From Hyphococcus sp. (GTDB lineage: Bacteria; Pseudomonadota; Alphaproteobacteria; Caulobacterales; Parvularculaceae): a stretch of 64,000 bases of DNA. Both the position numbers and the translations under genes were made by a program. Within the stretch, counting starts at the first letter, position 1. Every line of letters begins with the position of its first letter. Of this stretch, positions 47,192 to 55,676 are shown piece by piece. Where the stretch lies: contig JANQRY010000003.1 in assembly GCA_028284345.1 (NCBI GenBank), forward strand, positions 682,001-746,000, read 5' to 3'. Below the pieces are notes generated by a model, which made no database searches, was not told the DNA's origin, and saw only the letters and a list, made by a program, of their open reading frames with translations.

Positions 47192-48205
47192 ATGAGACAC
47201 TTTTTGAACACGGCCGATTGGACCCGCTCTGAACTCCAGGCGATGATTGACGACGCGCGCGCCATGAAAGCCGCGCCGATCGGGGATGCGCTGAAAGACA
47301 AAACCGTCGCGCTTCTCTTTTTGAACAACTCCCTCCGGACGCGCACGTCTTTTGACGTGGGCGCGCGCCAGCTTGGCGCCCACGCCGTTGTCCTGTCGCC
47401 GTCGGGGGGCATGTGGCCGCTTGAGTTCGAAGACGGCGCGGTCATGGACGGCGAGGCCGAGGAGCATGTGAAAGAAGCAGCCGCCGTGCTCTCGCGCTAT
47501 TGCGACCTCATCGGCGTGCGCGCGTTCCCGAAATTCGTCGACTGGTCGGAAGACCGCAAGGACAAGATCCTCAACGCCTTTGCCAAATATGCGACCGTCC
47601 CCGTCGTCAATATGGAGACGATCACCCATCCCTGTCAGGAGATGGCCCATGTCATGGCGTTGCAGGAACGGTTTGACGCGGACGATCTCGGCGCGCTCGA
47701 CGGCAAGAAATTTCTGCTCACATGGACCTACCACCCGAAGCCCCTTAACACCGCCGTCGCCAATTCCGCGCTGATGATCGCGGCGAAGTTCGGCATGAAA
47801 TCGACGCTGCTTTGTCCGACCAAGGACTATATTCTCGACGAGCGCTACATGGATCAGGCGCAAAAGGACGCCGCCGCAAACGGCTGCGAGGTGACGGTCA
47901 CCCACGATATCGACGAAGCCTATGACGGCGCAGACGTCGTCTATGCGAAGAGCTGGGGCGCGCTTCCCTTTTTCGGGAACTGGGAGCCGGAAAAGCCGAT
48001 CCGCGACGCCCACAAGCACTTCATCGTCGATGAAGAAAAGATGCGCAAAACCAACAACGCCCTCGTCTCCCACTGCCTGCCCATGCGGCGCAACGTGAAA
48101 ATGACCGACGCGGTTTTCGACGGGCCCACCTGCATCGCCTATGAGGAAGCGGAAAACCGCCTGCATGTTCAAAAGGCGATCATGAAGGCGTTGGTACGGG
48201 GGTGA
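47192..48205 (+). CDS. argF': N-acetylornithine carbamoyltransferase
   Basis: A 337-residue transcarbamylase. The carbamoyl-phosphate motif is FLNNSLRTRTSF (the SxRTR set), then MWPLEF with Trp75, which corresponds to the acetylornithine-specific Trp of the Xanthomonas enzyme. NMETITHPCQEMAH, TWTYHPKPLNTAVANSAL and the terminal SHCLPMRRN plus EEAENRLHVQKAIM closely match AOTCase. It makes N-acetylcitrulline instead of citrulline. Start is ATG 47192 after GAAGGG; the open frame reaches much further upstream without similarity. Confidence 0.93.
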   Translation: MRHFLNTADWTRSELQAMIDDARAMKAAPIGDALKDKTVALLFLNNSLRTRTSFDVGARQLGAHAVVLSPSGGMWPLEFEDGAVMDGEAEEHVKEAAAVLSRYCDLIGVRAFPKFVDWSEDRKDKILNAFAKYATVPVVNMETITHPCQEMAHVMALQERFDADDLGALDGKKFLLTWTYHPKPLNTAVANSALMIAAKFGMKSTLLCPTKDYILDERYMDQAQKDAAANGCEVTVTHDIDEAYDGADVVYAKSWGALPFFGNWEPEKPIRDAHKHFIVDEEKMRKTNNALVSHCLPMRRNVKMTDAVFDGPTCIAYEEAENRLHVQKAIMKALVRG

Positions 48206-48519
48206 GGCTCTCCGATCTCAATAAGGTTCTAGAAGGCGCGTTGTCGCCGGAGGACTTTGAATCGTTGATTAAGCAAGAATTGGACGAACACATCGAGTCA
48301 TCAAAGAAAAAGGGTGCATCGGCACCAATCTATCTCACAGCGGACCTCAGTCTGATTATTAACCGATTCGATGCAGAGAAACTCGAAAAGTTTTACAGCG
48401 ACGGTCGTATCTCCACCCCTGCAATCGTCTATATTGCTGATGCTTTGTCACTTTCTGAAGCTGTAAAATTCGAAAACAAAGAAGTAGAGGACAAGGTTCA
48501 ATCTCTTAGTTTTGAATAA
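48202..48519 (+). CDS. Small AT-rich hypothetical protein coupled to the carbamoyltransferase
   Basis: A 105-residue acidic, mostly helical protein starting at a GTG whose GTGA overlaps the carbamoyltransferase stop by four bases. Base composition is roughly 45% GC by eye, well below neighbours above 60%, and codons such as AAA, GAA and TTA are frequent. There is no signal peptide, membrane segment or cysteine. The middle contains APIYLTADLSLIINRFD and a helical AIVYIADALSLSEAV. I do not recognise a family. It could be a recent acquisition, for example a small antitoxin or immunity-type gene, but nothing proves it. Confidence 0.65.
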   Translation: MRLSDLNKVLEGALSPEDFESLIKQELDEHIESSKKKGASAPIYLTADLSLIINRFDAEKLEKFYSDGRISTPAIVYIADALSLSEAVKFENKEVEDKVQSLSFE

Positions 48520-48616
48520 GTACCATCGACAGCAGCGCGCTTCAGGAATTTCGGCGCTAACCGCCTCTTAACCATCGGCCGGCACTGTCTTCTCTGACCG
48601 AAGCGAAAGACTGCTT

Positions 48617-49417
48617 ATGCCCGCCGCGCACCCCCAATCCGTCGAAGAACGCACCCGCGCCTTTTACGACAATGAAGGCTGGGTCGCGGGCGATGACGGC
48701 GTCACCGGCGAAGACGCCTATTTTCGCAATACGGCGCCGGAGCGGGCCGCCTATGATGAAAAATGCGACCGCAAGGCGCGCGATTTATTGTCGGGCTTCT
48801 CGGGCGAATTGCTGATCGCCGGGCCGGGCGACTTTCCGAAAAGCCACGCGCTTGCGTCAGAACCGTTCGACGCCGTTCACTGCGTCGATATCTCCGAGCA
48901 GTCCTTAAGCATTTGCCGGCGCCGGCTTGGCGACAAGGGGCGATACAAATGCGGGTCGCTTCTAGACCTGCCCGCCGCCAACGAAAGCGTCGACGCGGCG
49001 CTCTGCGCGCATGTTCTTTTTCATATCGACAAGGACGATCAGGCGCGCGCCGTCTCGGAACTGATCCGGGCCGTGAAGCCGAGCGGACGCGTTGTCTTCG
49101 TCTATATGAATCCCAACGCGCCCCTGATGCTGATCCAGCGGTTTTTGAAGTTTTTCGGCGTCCACAAAATGCTGAAAGCTGACAAGCTTTATTGTTTCGC
49201 CCACCCGCCGCGCTGGTGGGAGACGGCCGCCAAAGGCTGCGCCGTGACCATCCACCCCTATAACATCATGAGCCGGAACCAGACGCGCGCGCTCCTGCCC
49301 ATTCCGGCGCTACGCCGGCGGGTCTTTTCGTGGGCGAGCAAGTATGAGGACAGGAACCCGCGCATGGCGGCCCGGCTTTGGTCTTATATCGCTGTTGAAA
49401 TCAACAAGCCCGCCTGA
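48617..49417 (+). CDS. Class I SAM-dependent methyltransferase
   Basis: A 266-residue methyltransferase-fold protein. The SAM-binding loop is LLIAGPGDFPKS (a weak GxGxG), followed by CVDISEQSLSICRRRL, SLLDLPAANESVDAALCAHVLFHI and a reporter strand GRVVFVYMNP. The C-terminal half is unlike common families (FFGVHKMLKADKLYCFAHPPRWWE). Substrate unknown. It interrupts the arginine genes and may be independent of them. Confidence 0.85.
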   Translation: MPAAHPQSVEERTRAFYDNEGWVAGDDGVTGEDAYFRNTAPERAAYDEKCDRKARDLLSGFSGELLIAGPGDFPKSHALASEPFDAVHCVDISEQSLSICRRRLGDKGRYKCGSLLDLPAANESVDAALCAHVLFHIDKDDQARAVSELIRAVKPSGRVVFVYMNPNAPLMLIQRFLKFFGVHKMLKADKLYCFAHPPRWWETAAKGCAVTIHPYNIMSRNQTRALLPIPALRRRVFSWASKYEDRNPRMAARLWSYIAVEINKPA

Positions 49418-49492
49418 CGCCCTGGCCCCTCTTTACATCGCCGCGGCAAGGCCGCATCACCGACCGCGAAGTTGAAATCGCGCGCACATCCA

Positions 49493-50818
49493 ATGACCGG
49501 CAAGACCCGCGAAACCATTGTCCAGCTCCTGTCCAACATGCAGGACGGCAAGGAGATCCGCGCCTATCTTCAGCGCTTCTCCGAGGTCGATCAGTCGCGC
49601 TTTGCGATCATCAAGATCGGCGGGGCGATCCTGTCCGAACAGCTTGAGGAGACCGCCTCGGCCCTCGCCTTTCTGCACACGGTGGGGCTCACCCCCATTG
49701 TCCTCCATGGCGGCGGACCGCAGCTCGACAAGACGCTGGGCGAGCGCAATATCAAGACGAAGAAGATCGACGGGCTGCGGGTCACGGACGCGGCGACCCT
49801 TGACGCGGCCCGGGATGTGTTCATCGGCGAAAATATCCGGCTCGTTGACGCCGTCAGGAAGCAGGGCGTCGCCGCCCATTCGCTTACCGCCGGCGCCATC
49901 GAGGCCGATTATGTCGACCAAAAGAAATACGGCTTTGTCGGCGAGCCGACGGCGATCCGGCTCGGCCTGATCGATTCCATCGTCAAATCCGGCGCGATCC
50001 CGATCCTCACCTGCCTCGGCCTCGCCCCGGGCGGACAGCTCGTCAACGTCAACGCGGACTCCGCAACGCGGGCGCTCGTTCATGCGCTGCAGCCCATGAA
50101 GATCATCTTTCTCGCCGGGGTCGGCGGCTTGCTCGACGCCGATGGCGACGTCATTCACTCAATCAATCTCGCCGCCGATTATGACGACCTGATGGGCCAG
50201 TCTTTTGTGGAAGGCGGCATGCGGTTGAAGCTGCAGGAAATCAAACGCCTTCTCGACGACGCGCCGCTCTCCTCGTCAGTGTCGATCACGACGCCGGCGG
50301 GCCTTGTGCGCGAGCTTTTCACCCATGGCGGGTCGGGCACGCTCATTCGCAAGGGCGAACGGATCAATGCGTATGCGGAAAAGAGCGCCATCGACGGCGC
50401 CCGCGCCGAAGCGCTTGTTGAGAACGCTTTCGCCCGCACGCTGAAATCCGGCTGGTGGGACGGCGCAACCCTGTCGAGCGCCTATATTTCCGAAACCTAT
50501 CGCGCCGGCGCGTTCCTCGCGCGCGTCGACGCGCCGTCGGGCCCATTCGACTATCTCGACAAATTCGCCGTCCTCGAAGACGCCCGCGGCGAGGGCCTCG
50601 CTCGCACGGTATGGCGCCGCTTCACCAAGGATCACCCGGTCGTCTTCTGGCGCTCGCGCACGGAAAACGGGTTCAACGCCTTTTACGACGCCGTCGCCGA
50701 CGGCTCGGTCAAGCGCGACCCCTGGACCATATATTGGTTGGGGGAAACCGACTTTGCGCGAATCGCAGAGGTCGTGGATATTGTGACGGCGATGCCGGAG
50801 AGTTTTGAGGGCGAGTAA
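49493..50818 (+). CDS. argB: Fused N-acetylglutamate synthase/kinase (NAGS/K)
   Basis: A 441-residue bifunctional protein. Residues about 1-290 form an amino-acid kinase domain (IIKIGGAILSEQ, PIVLHGGGPQLDK, LVNVNADSATRALVHAL). Residues about 295-441 form a GNAT-like acetyltransferase (GAFLARVDAPSGPFDYLDKFAVLEDARGEGLARTVW, then WRSRTENGFNAFY). Such fusions, known from Maricaulis and Xanthomonas, catalyse the first two steps of arginine synthesis. ATG 49493 is used; a TTG at 49472 is open. argC follows after 5 nt. Confidence 0.92.
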   Translation: MTGKTRETIVQLLSNMQDGKEIRAYLQRFSEVDQSRFAIIKIGGAILSEQLEETASALAFLHTVGLTPIVLHGGGPQLDKTLGERNIKTKKIDGLRVTDAATLDAARDVFIGENIRLVDAVRKQGVAAHSLTAGAIEADYVDQKKYGFVGEPTAIRLGLIDSIVKSGAIPILTCLGLAPGGQLVNVNADSATRALVHALQPMKIIFLAGVGGLLDADGDVIHSINLAADYDDLMGQSFVEGGMRLKLQEIKRLLDDAPLSSSVSITTPAGLVRELFTHGGSGTLIRKGERINAYAEKSAIDGARAEALVENAFARTLKSGWWDGATLSSAYISETYRAGAFLARVDAPSGPFDYLDKFAVLEDARGEGLARTVWRRFTKDHPVVFWRSRTENGFNAFYDAVADGSVKRDPWTIYWLGETDFARIAEVVDIVTAMPESFEGE

Positions 50819-50823
50819 CTACA

Positions 50824-51774
50824 ATGAGCGAGCCGTTTCTAGTCGGTCTTGTCGGCGCCCGCGGCCATACGGGCCGCGAGCTTATTCGCCTGATCGCCGG
50901 CCATCCGGAGCTGATGCTGGCTTACGCCGTCAGCCGGGAATTCGCCGGGCGGCCCGTGGCGACCGTGGCGCCGGAAGACAATGACGAATGCATTTTCGAG
51001 GCGCTCTCGCCGGAAGAGGTCGCCCGGCGCCGCGCCAATGTGGTGATCCTCGCCGCGCCCGACGGCGCCGCCAGGCCCTTTGTGGACGCTATCGAGACCG
51101 ACGGCGCGAAGCGGATTATCATCGATCTCTCCGCCGATCACCGCTTCGACGACACGTGGGCTTACGGTTTGCCGGAACTCAATCGCGCGCAAATCCGCGG
51201 CGCGACGCGCATCGCCAATCCGGGGTGCTACGCCACGGCGATGCAGCTTGCGCTGGCGCCGCTGATGGGACTTGCGAGCGGGGTGCCCGCCGTGTTCGGC
51301 GTCTCGGGCTATTCCGGCGCCGGGTCGACGCCGAACCCCCGCAATGACGTCGAGCGGCTGAAAGACAATCTGATGCCTTACGCCCTTGCCGGCCACAAGC
51401 ATGAGCGCGAGGCGAGCCGCCACCTTAAGGGCCCTGTCCGGTTCATGCCCCATGTCCACCCGGCCTTCCGCGGCCTGCTGGCGACGGCGCATGTTCCGCT
51501 CAAGGAGCAATTAAGCGTTGCAGAACTGAAAGAACTGTACGAACAAAAATATGCCGACGAGCCGCTGATCGCCTTGCAAGATGACGCGCCTCAATTAAAA
51601 GATGGAGCCCATCGCAACGGCGTCGTCATCGGGGGCTTTACGGTCGGCGAAGACGGCATGAGCGCCGCCATTGTTGCGGCGGAAGACAATCTTCTCAAAG
51701 GCGCGGCGACCCAGGCGGTGCAGAATGCGAACCTGGCGCTTGGGCTCGATGAACTGGCGGGGATCTCGCTATAG
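50824..51774 (+). CDS. argC: N-acetyl-gamma-glutamyl-phosphate reductase
   Basis: A 316-residue dehydrogenase. NADP-binding GLVGARGHTGRELIRL is at the N-terminus, the catalytic Cys135 is in NPGCYATAMQLAL, and GYSGAGSTPNPRND and HVHPAFRGLLATAHVPL hold the catalytic His region. It reduces the product of NAGK to the semialdehyde. It lies 5 nt after the NAGS/K gene, so the two consecutive steps are encoded together. Confidence 0.96.
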   Translation: MSEPFLVGLVGARGHTGRELIRLIAGHPELMLAYAVSREFAGRPVATVAPEDNDECIFEALSPEEVARRRANVVILAAPDGAARPFVDAIETDGAKRIIIDLSADHRFDDTWAYGLPELNRAQIRGATRIANPGCYATAMQLALAPLMGLASGVPAVFGVSGYSGAGSTPNPRNDVERLKDNLMPYALAGHKHEREASRHLKGPVRFMPHVHPAFRGLLATAHVPLKEQLSVAELKELYEQKYADEPLIALQDDAPQLKDGAHRNGVVIGGFTVGEDGMSAAIVAAEDNLLKGAATQAVQNANLALGLDELAGISL

Positions 51775-51790
51775 AGGATAAGGGATAAAC

Positions 51791-53554
51791 ATGGCGGCGG
51801 CAGGAGGCAGCGAGTTTCTCGTCCAGGCGGCGACCTATCTCGGCGCCGCCGCCATCGCCGTCCCGATCTTTAACCGGTTCAAACTCGGCTCCATTCTCGG
51901 TTATCTCGCCGCCGGCGTCGCCGTCGGCCCCTTCGGGCTCAAGCTCATCCATCAGGAGGAAGGCGTCTTTCACGTCGCCGAGTATGGCGTCGTCCTCTTT
52001 CTGTTCGTCATCGGACTCGAATTGTCCCTGTCGCGCCTGTGGTCCATGCGCGGACAGATTCTCGGCCTCGGCTCGACGCAAATGGCGATCACGGGCGCGG
52101 CGATCGGCGCGCTCTTTGTCGCCTCGGGCGTCATGTCCACCAGCGCCGCGATCATCGCCGGTCTTTCCTTCGCCTTTTCATCGACGGCATTCGCCCTGCA
52201 ACTGTTGAAAGACCGCGGCGAGATCAACACCGAATACGGCAAGCGGTCGTTTTCGATCCTCCTGTTCCAGGACATCGCCGTCATCCCCCTGCTCGCCGCC
52301 ATTCCTTTTATTGCCGGCGCCTCCGGCGCCGAAACCGCCGGCTGGGACGCGGTGCTCAAGGCCGCCGGCGTTCTTGCGGCGCTGGTGCTGATCGGGCGCT
52401 ATGCGCTCAATCCGGTTTTGCGCATGGTCGCCGCCTCCGGTTCGCGCGAAGCCTTTGCCGCGACGGCGCTGTTGATCGTGGCGCTCACGGCGCTCGCCGT
52501 CGCCTGGGCCGGTCTTTCCATGGCCCTCGGCGCGTTTCTCGCCGGCGTTCTCCTCGCGGAGTCCGCCTACAAGCACCAGATCGAAACGGACATCGAACCG
52601 TTTCGCGGATTGCTCCTCGGGCTGTTCTTTATTTCCATCGGCATGCGGCTCGACCTGGCGCTGATTGTCGCCAATTGGTGGATCGTGCTCGGCGGCGCGA
52701 CGGGCCTTGTCGCCATCAAGGCCGGCATCCTTTACGTCGTGACCCGCGTCGCCGGCGCCGCCCGCGACAACGCGATCAAATCCGCGGCAATCCTGAGCCA
52801 GGGCGGGGAATTCGCCTTCGTGGTGATCAGCCTCGGCGCGGGTTCAGCGCTCTTCACCAACGGCGAAGCGACCATGATGTCGGCGGTCATCACCATTTCC
52901 ATGATCATGACGCCGCCGCTCGTCATGCTGGCCCATCGTCTGACAGCGCAAAGCGACAGCGAAGACACGAGCGAGCTGGCCAGACCGGAAAGCAGCCATG
53001 ATCACGTGATCGTCGCCGGCTTCGGCCGCATGGGCCAGATCATTTCCCAAGTCCTGTCGAACTCCGGCGTCAAGGTCACGGCCATTGACCGGTCGGCCTC
53101 GCACATTCGCAATGCGGAGCGCTTCGGCTTCAAGGTCTATTACGGCGACGCGGCGCGTCTCGATATCCTGACAACCGCCGGCGTCGCCGACGCCCGCGCC
53201 GTCATTCTCTGTATGGACGATCCGGAATCGGTGAACCACGCCACCAAACAACTGCGCGAAGCCTACGCCAATCTGACGATCCTATCCGTGGCCCATGACC
53301 GGATGCATGAAATCGAACTGCGCCCGTTGGGCGCCGATGTGATCGTGCGGGAAACGCTGGAGTCCTCGCTCCTCATCGCGCGCGAAGCCCTCGCGCGGAT
53401 TGGCCATGATGAAAACGAAATCGAGGATTTCGTCGAGCAGTTTCGCAAGCGCGATCGCGAACGCCTGCTCGCGCAGGTCGACTACGGCCCCGATGCGGGC
53501 ATGGAGTTCCTGCACGCGCGCTATGAAAAGCGAGACGATCGGGACGGCGGTTAG
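51791..53554 (+). CDS. CPA2 family monovalent cation:proton antiporter (KefB-like)
   Basis: A 587-residue membrane protein with about 12 helices in residues 1-385. The GYLAAGVAVGPFGLKL and FVIGLELSLSRLW motifs of CPA2 transporters are present, as is SAFSSTAFALQLL-type FAFSSTAFALQLLKD. A cytoplasmic RCK/TrkA-N domain follows (HVIVAGFGRMGQIISQVLSNSG, YGDAARLDIL). It likely exports K+ or Na+ in exchange for H+, with nucleotide or thiol gating by the RCK domain. ATG follows AAGGGATAA. It starts 16 nt after argC. Confidence 0.92.
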   Translation: MAAAGGSEFLVQAATYLGAAAIAVPIFNRFKLGSILGYLAAGVAVGPFGLKLIHQEEGVFHVAEYGVVLFLFVIGLELSLSRLWSMRGQILGLGSTQMAITGAAIGALFVASGVMSTSAAIIAGLSFAFSSTAFALQLLKDRGEINTEYGKRSFSILLFQDIAVIPLLAAIPFIAGASGAETAGWDAVLKAAGVLAALVLIGRYALNPVLRMVAASGSREAFAATALLIVALTALAVAWAGLSMALGAFLAGVLLAESAYKHQIETDIEPFRGLLLGLFFISIGMRLDLALIVANWWIVLGGATGLVAIKAGILYVVTRVAGAARDNAIKSAAILSQGGEFAFVVISLGAGSALFTNGEATMMSAVITISMIMTPPLVMLAHRLTAQSDSEDTSELARPESSHDHVIVAGFGRMGQIISQVLSNSGVKVTAIDRSASHIRNAERFGFKVYYGDAARLDILTTAGVADARAVILCMDDPESVNHATKQLREAYANLTILSVAHDRMHEIELRPLGADVIVRETLESSLLIAREALARIGHDENEIEDFVEQFRKRDRERLLAQVDYGPDAGMEFLHARYEKRDDRDGG

Positions 53555-53603
53555 AGCCGGCTGCGACGCGATAAACCCTTTCGGTGGCGCCGCCCGCCGG
53601 CCC

Positions 53604-54095
53604 CTAATCCGGCCGCGGGGGACCGCCGCGATGATTGCGTCGCTCTTTCCGCCGCTGTTCGGAAAATTCAATCATGCGCTGACGCTCTTCCGCGGAGAGC
53701 GTTTCCATGGCGGCGGCGAAAGCCGCGTCGAACGCCTCCTGCTGACGCGCGCGCGCGTCGCGAATCTCTGTCATCTTCGCCGCGACGGCGGCGGCGTCCA
53801 ATTCGTTCGCCTCAAGCAGCGCGCGCAATTCAAGGCGCAGCGTGCGCATTTCCCGAAACCGCCCGCGCATGTTGGGCAATTGCGCGCGGAAGGCGCGGCG
53901 AAACTCGCGCCGGCTTTCCGGCGGCAAGACGCCCGCGGCGCCCACAAGCCCGCGCGGGTTGTCAAAGCCGCGAAAATCCGCAGCAAACGGCGGCGGCGGC
54001 CGATCCCGGTCGAGCCGGTCATGCAGCAGAAAACCGGCGATAAAAAAGTTGAGTCCCAGCGACGCCGCCAGGAGAATGCCTACTCCGCGTCCCAT
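53604..54095 (-). CDS. Periplasmic heavy-metal sensor/CpxP-like protein
   Basis: A 163-residue protein with one N-terminal membrane anchor (GILLAASLGLNFFIAGFLL) and a long helical periplasmic part, FRRAFRAQLPNMRGRFREMRTLRLELRALLEANELDAAAVAAKMTEI-type, of the Spy/CpxP metal-resistance fold. The final segment is Arg/Pro-rich. The family acts as a periplasmic chaperone or metal sensor for ECF signalling. Its start overlaps the anti-sigma stop by 16 nt. Confidence 0.85.
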   Translation of the reverse strand: MGRGVGILLAASLGLNFFIAGFLLHDRLDRDRPPPPFAADFRGFDNPRGLVGAAGVLPPESRREFRRAFRAQLPNMRGRFREMRTLRLELRALLEANELDAAAVAAKMTEIRDARARQQEAFDAAFAAAMETLSAEERQRMIEFSEQRRKERRNHRGGPPRPD

Positions 54096-54565
54096 GTCGC
54101 CCCCGTATCCTCGTCAAACGCGGCAAGGCCGCTGTTTTCCATATAGGCGTAGGCCTCATATTCCGGCGGCAAGTCGCCTGTCGCATCGACAACCGCCGCG
54201 GCGGCAAAGCCGAGCGCCGCCATGCTAGCGAAGGCGCCCGCCGGCAGCGGCCTGATCCATGACGACAGGGCGGAAAGTCCGGCCAGGCCGCGCGACGCGC
54301 CGCCCGCCTTCTCCGCAGGCGGACGATAGCCCGCCTCGATTCGGTTTTTGAGATCATGGGGCGTCTTCGGCGCCGTCGCCGCGCGCAGAAATCCGTCGAG
54401 CGCGTCCGCGTCCGCGCGATCCTTCTCAAGGGCCGCGCTCATGGCGATGTCGCCCCACCGGGCGCGCGCATCCGCCGGCCAGCGATTGAGATCGCTTCCG
54501 TAGATTTCGAGGAGGCGCTTCGCCTCGGCGATATCGTCAGTTGTGCTGTGCGGTCCCGTCATCAC
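54080..54565 (-). CDS. Membrane-bound anti-sigma factor (putative)
   Basis: A 161-residue protein with an acidic/helical N-terminus (IAEAKRLLEIYGSDLNRWP) and one membrane helix (about 108-128, GAFASMAALGFAAAAVV), then a short extracytoplasmic tail. Its position directly downstream of, and overlapping, an ECF sigma gene and before a CpxP-like sensor makes an anti-sigma role likely; no zinc motif is present. An ATG one codon later is possible. Confidence 0.75.
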   Translation of the reverse strand: MMTGPHSTTDDIAEAKRLLEIYGSDLNRWPADARARWGDIAMSAALEKDRADADALDGFLRAATAPKTPHDLKNRIEAGYRPPAEKAGGASRGLAGLSALSSWIRPLPAGAFASMAALGFAAAAVVDATGDLPPEYEAYAYMENSGLAAFDEDTGATWDAE

Positions 54566-55133
54566 TCATTCGTCCTGTTAACGCTTCACGTATGGGGATC
54601 AACCGATCCCGCAATCCCCGTCGTCCGCGCGCCAGCAGCGATTCCAGCGCGTCGACGCTGACGCCCATAATGTCCGCCGCCTCGATATTCGAAAGCTCCT
54701 GATAATGGCACAGATTGATGGCGGCGCGCTGTCGGTCGGGCAGCGCCTCCAGCGCCTCGTCAATGGCGAGACGCCGCTCGGCGGCGAACAGCTGATCGTC
54801 CTGGCGCGGGGCCTCATCGGCCTGCTCCGGCGCGCTTTCCTCCGGCGCCTCGCGCTTAGCTTTGCGCAGCTGGTCGAGACAAATATTCATCGCCACCCGA
54901 TAAAGCCAGGTTTCAAACTTTGCGCCTTTGGGACGCCATTTCGATGCGTTTTTCCAGAGCCGCAGAAACGTCTCCTGGGCGGCGTCCTCCGCCGCCGGCC
55001 GGGAGCGAAGCGTGCGAAAACAGACGGCGTAGATTTTGTCCGTATGCCGCTCAACAAGAATGGACGCGGCCCGCCGGTCGCCGCGACCGGCGCGCGCCAC
55101 AAGCGCTTCATCACTGTCTCGATCCGTTGCCAA
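54537..55133 (-). CDS. ECF-family RNA polymerase sigma factor
   Basis: A 198-residue sigma-70 family protein. Region 2 is LVERHTDKIYAVCFRTLRSRPAAEDAAQETFLRLWKNA with FETWLYRVAMNICLDQLRK. Region 4 is ALPDRQRAAINLCHYQELSNIEAADIMGVSVDALESLLARGRRGLRDRL. A negatively charged linker (EESAPEQADEAPRQ) joins them. It overlaps the anti-sigma gene by 29 nt. With the EF-hand and CpxP-like genes this forms a metal- or calcium-associated envelope module. Upstream of it is a 9-bp hairpin (55155-55188). Confidence 0.9.
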   Translation of the reverse strand: MATDRDSDEALVARAGRGDRRAASILVERHTDKIYAVCFRTLRSRPAAEDAAQETFLRLWKNASKWRPKGAKFETWLYRVAMNICLDQLRKAKREAPEESAPEQADEAPRQDDQLFAAERRLAIDEALEALPDRQRAAINLCHYQELSNIEAADIMGVSVDALESLLARGRRGLRDRLIPIREALTGRMSDDGTAQHN

Positions 55134-55202
55134 TAATCTGCGCGCCCATAGGACAGCGAACGGCGCGCGGACCCGGCCGCCCGCCGTTCGGATAATTTAC
55201 GC

Positions 55203-55625
55203 TTATTCGCCGCGATGGCCACGGCGATGAAAGCCGCGCCGCTGCCGGCGCTCGTCTTCGCTGAGAACGCCGTCGCCGTCCTTATCCATCCGGTCAAAGC
55301 GTTTGTCGGCGGCGGCCTGAAACTCGATGCGATCGACGACGCCGTCGCCATTGGCGTCGGGATTGTTTTGTGCGCGCCATTCCTCGCGTTTCGTCTTTCG
55401 ATAGCTGCGCATTTCCTCCTTGGAAACGCCGCCGTCGCCATTGGCGTCCGCGGCGGCGATGAGTTCGGCCTGCTGCGCGTCCATTTCCGCCGCCGTCACG
55501 ACGCCGTCGCCATTGGCGTCCATGCGGTCAAAGCCGCCGCCGGGTCCGCGGGGCGCAGCGGAAACCGCCGTCGCCGTTCCCACAACGCCAAGCGTGCAAA
55601 CCGCAGCAATGATTGTCTTCTTCAT
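55203..55625 (-). CDS. Exported EF-hand calcium-binding protein
   Basis: A 140-residue protein with a signal peptide (about 1-23) and four EF-hand loops, each of the DxDGDGxxxxxE type: residues 36-47, 60-71, 90-101 and 114-125 (for example DANGDGVVTAAE and DKDGDGVLSEDE). The ends are basic (RRGFHRRGHRGE). It could bind Ca2+ in the periplasm. AAAAGGAGAAATC precedes the ATG. It is the first gene of the ECF module and may supply its signal. Confidence 0.9.
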   Translation of the reverse strand: MKKTIIAAVCTLGVVGTATAVSAAPRGPGGGFDRMDANGDGVVTAAEMDAQQAELIAAADANGDGGVSKEEMRSYRKTKREEWRAQNNPDANGDGVVDRIEFQAAADKRFDRMDKDGDGVLSEDERRQRRGFHRRGHRGE

Positions 55626-55676
55626 GATTTCTCCTTTTCCAGACTAAGCAATCGCCTGTTTAACGCGCGAGAAGGG

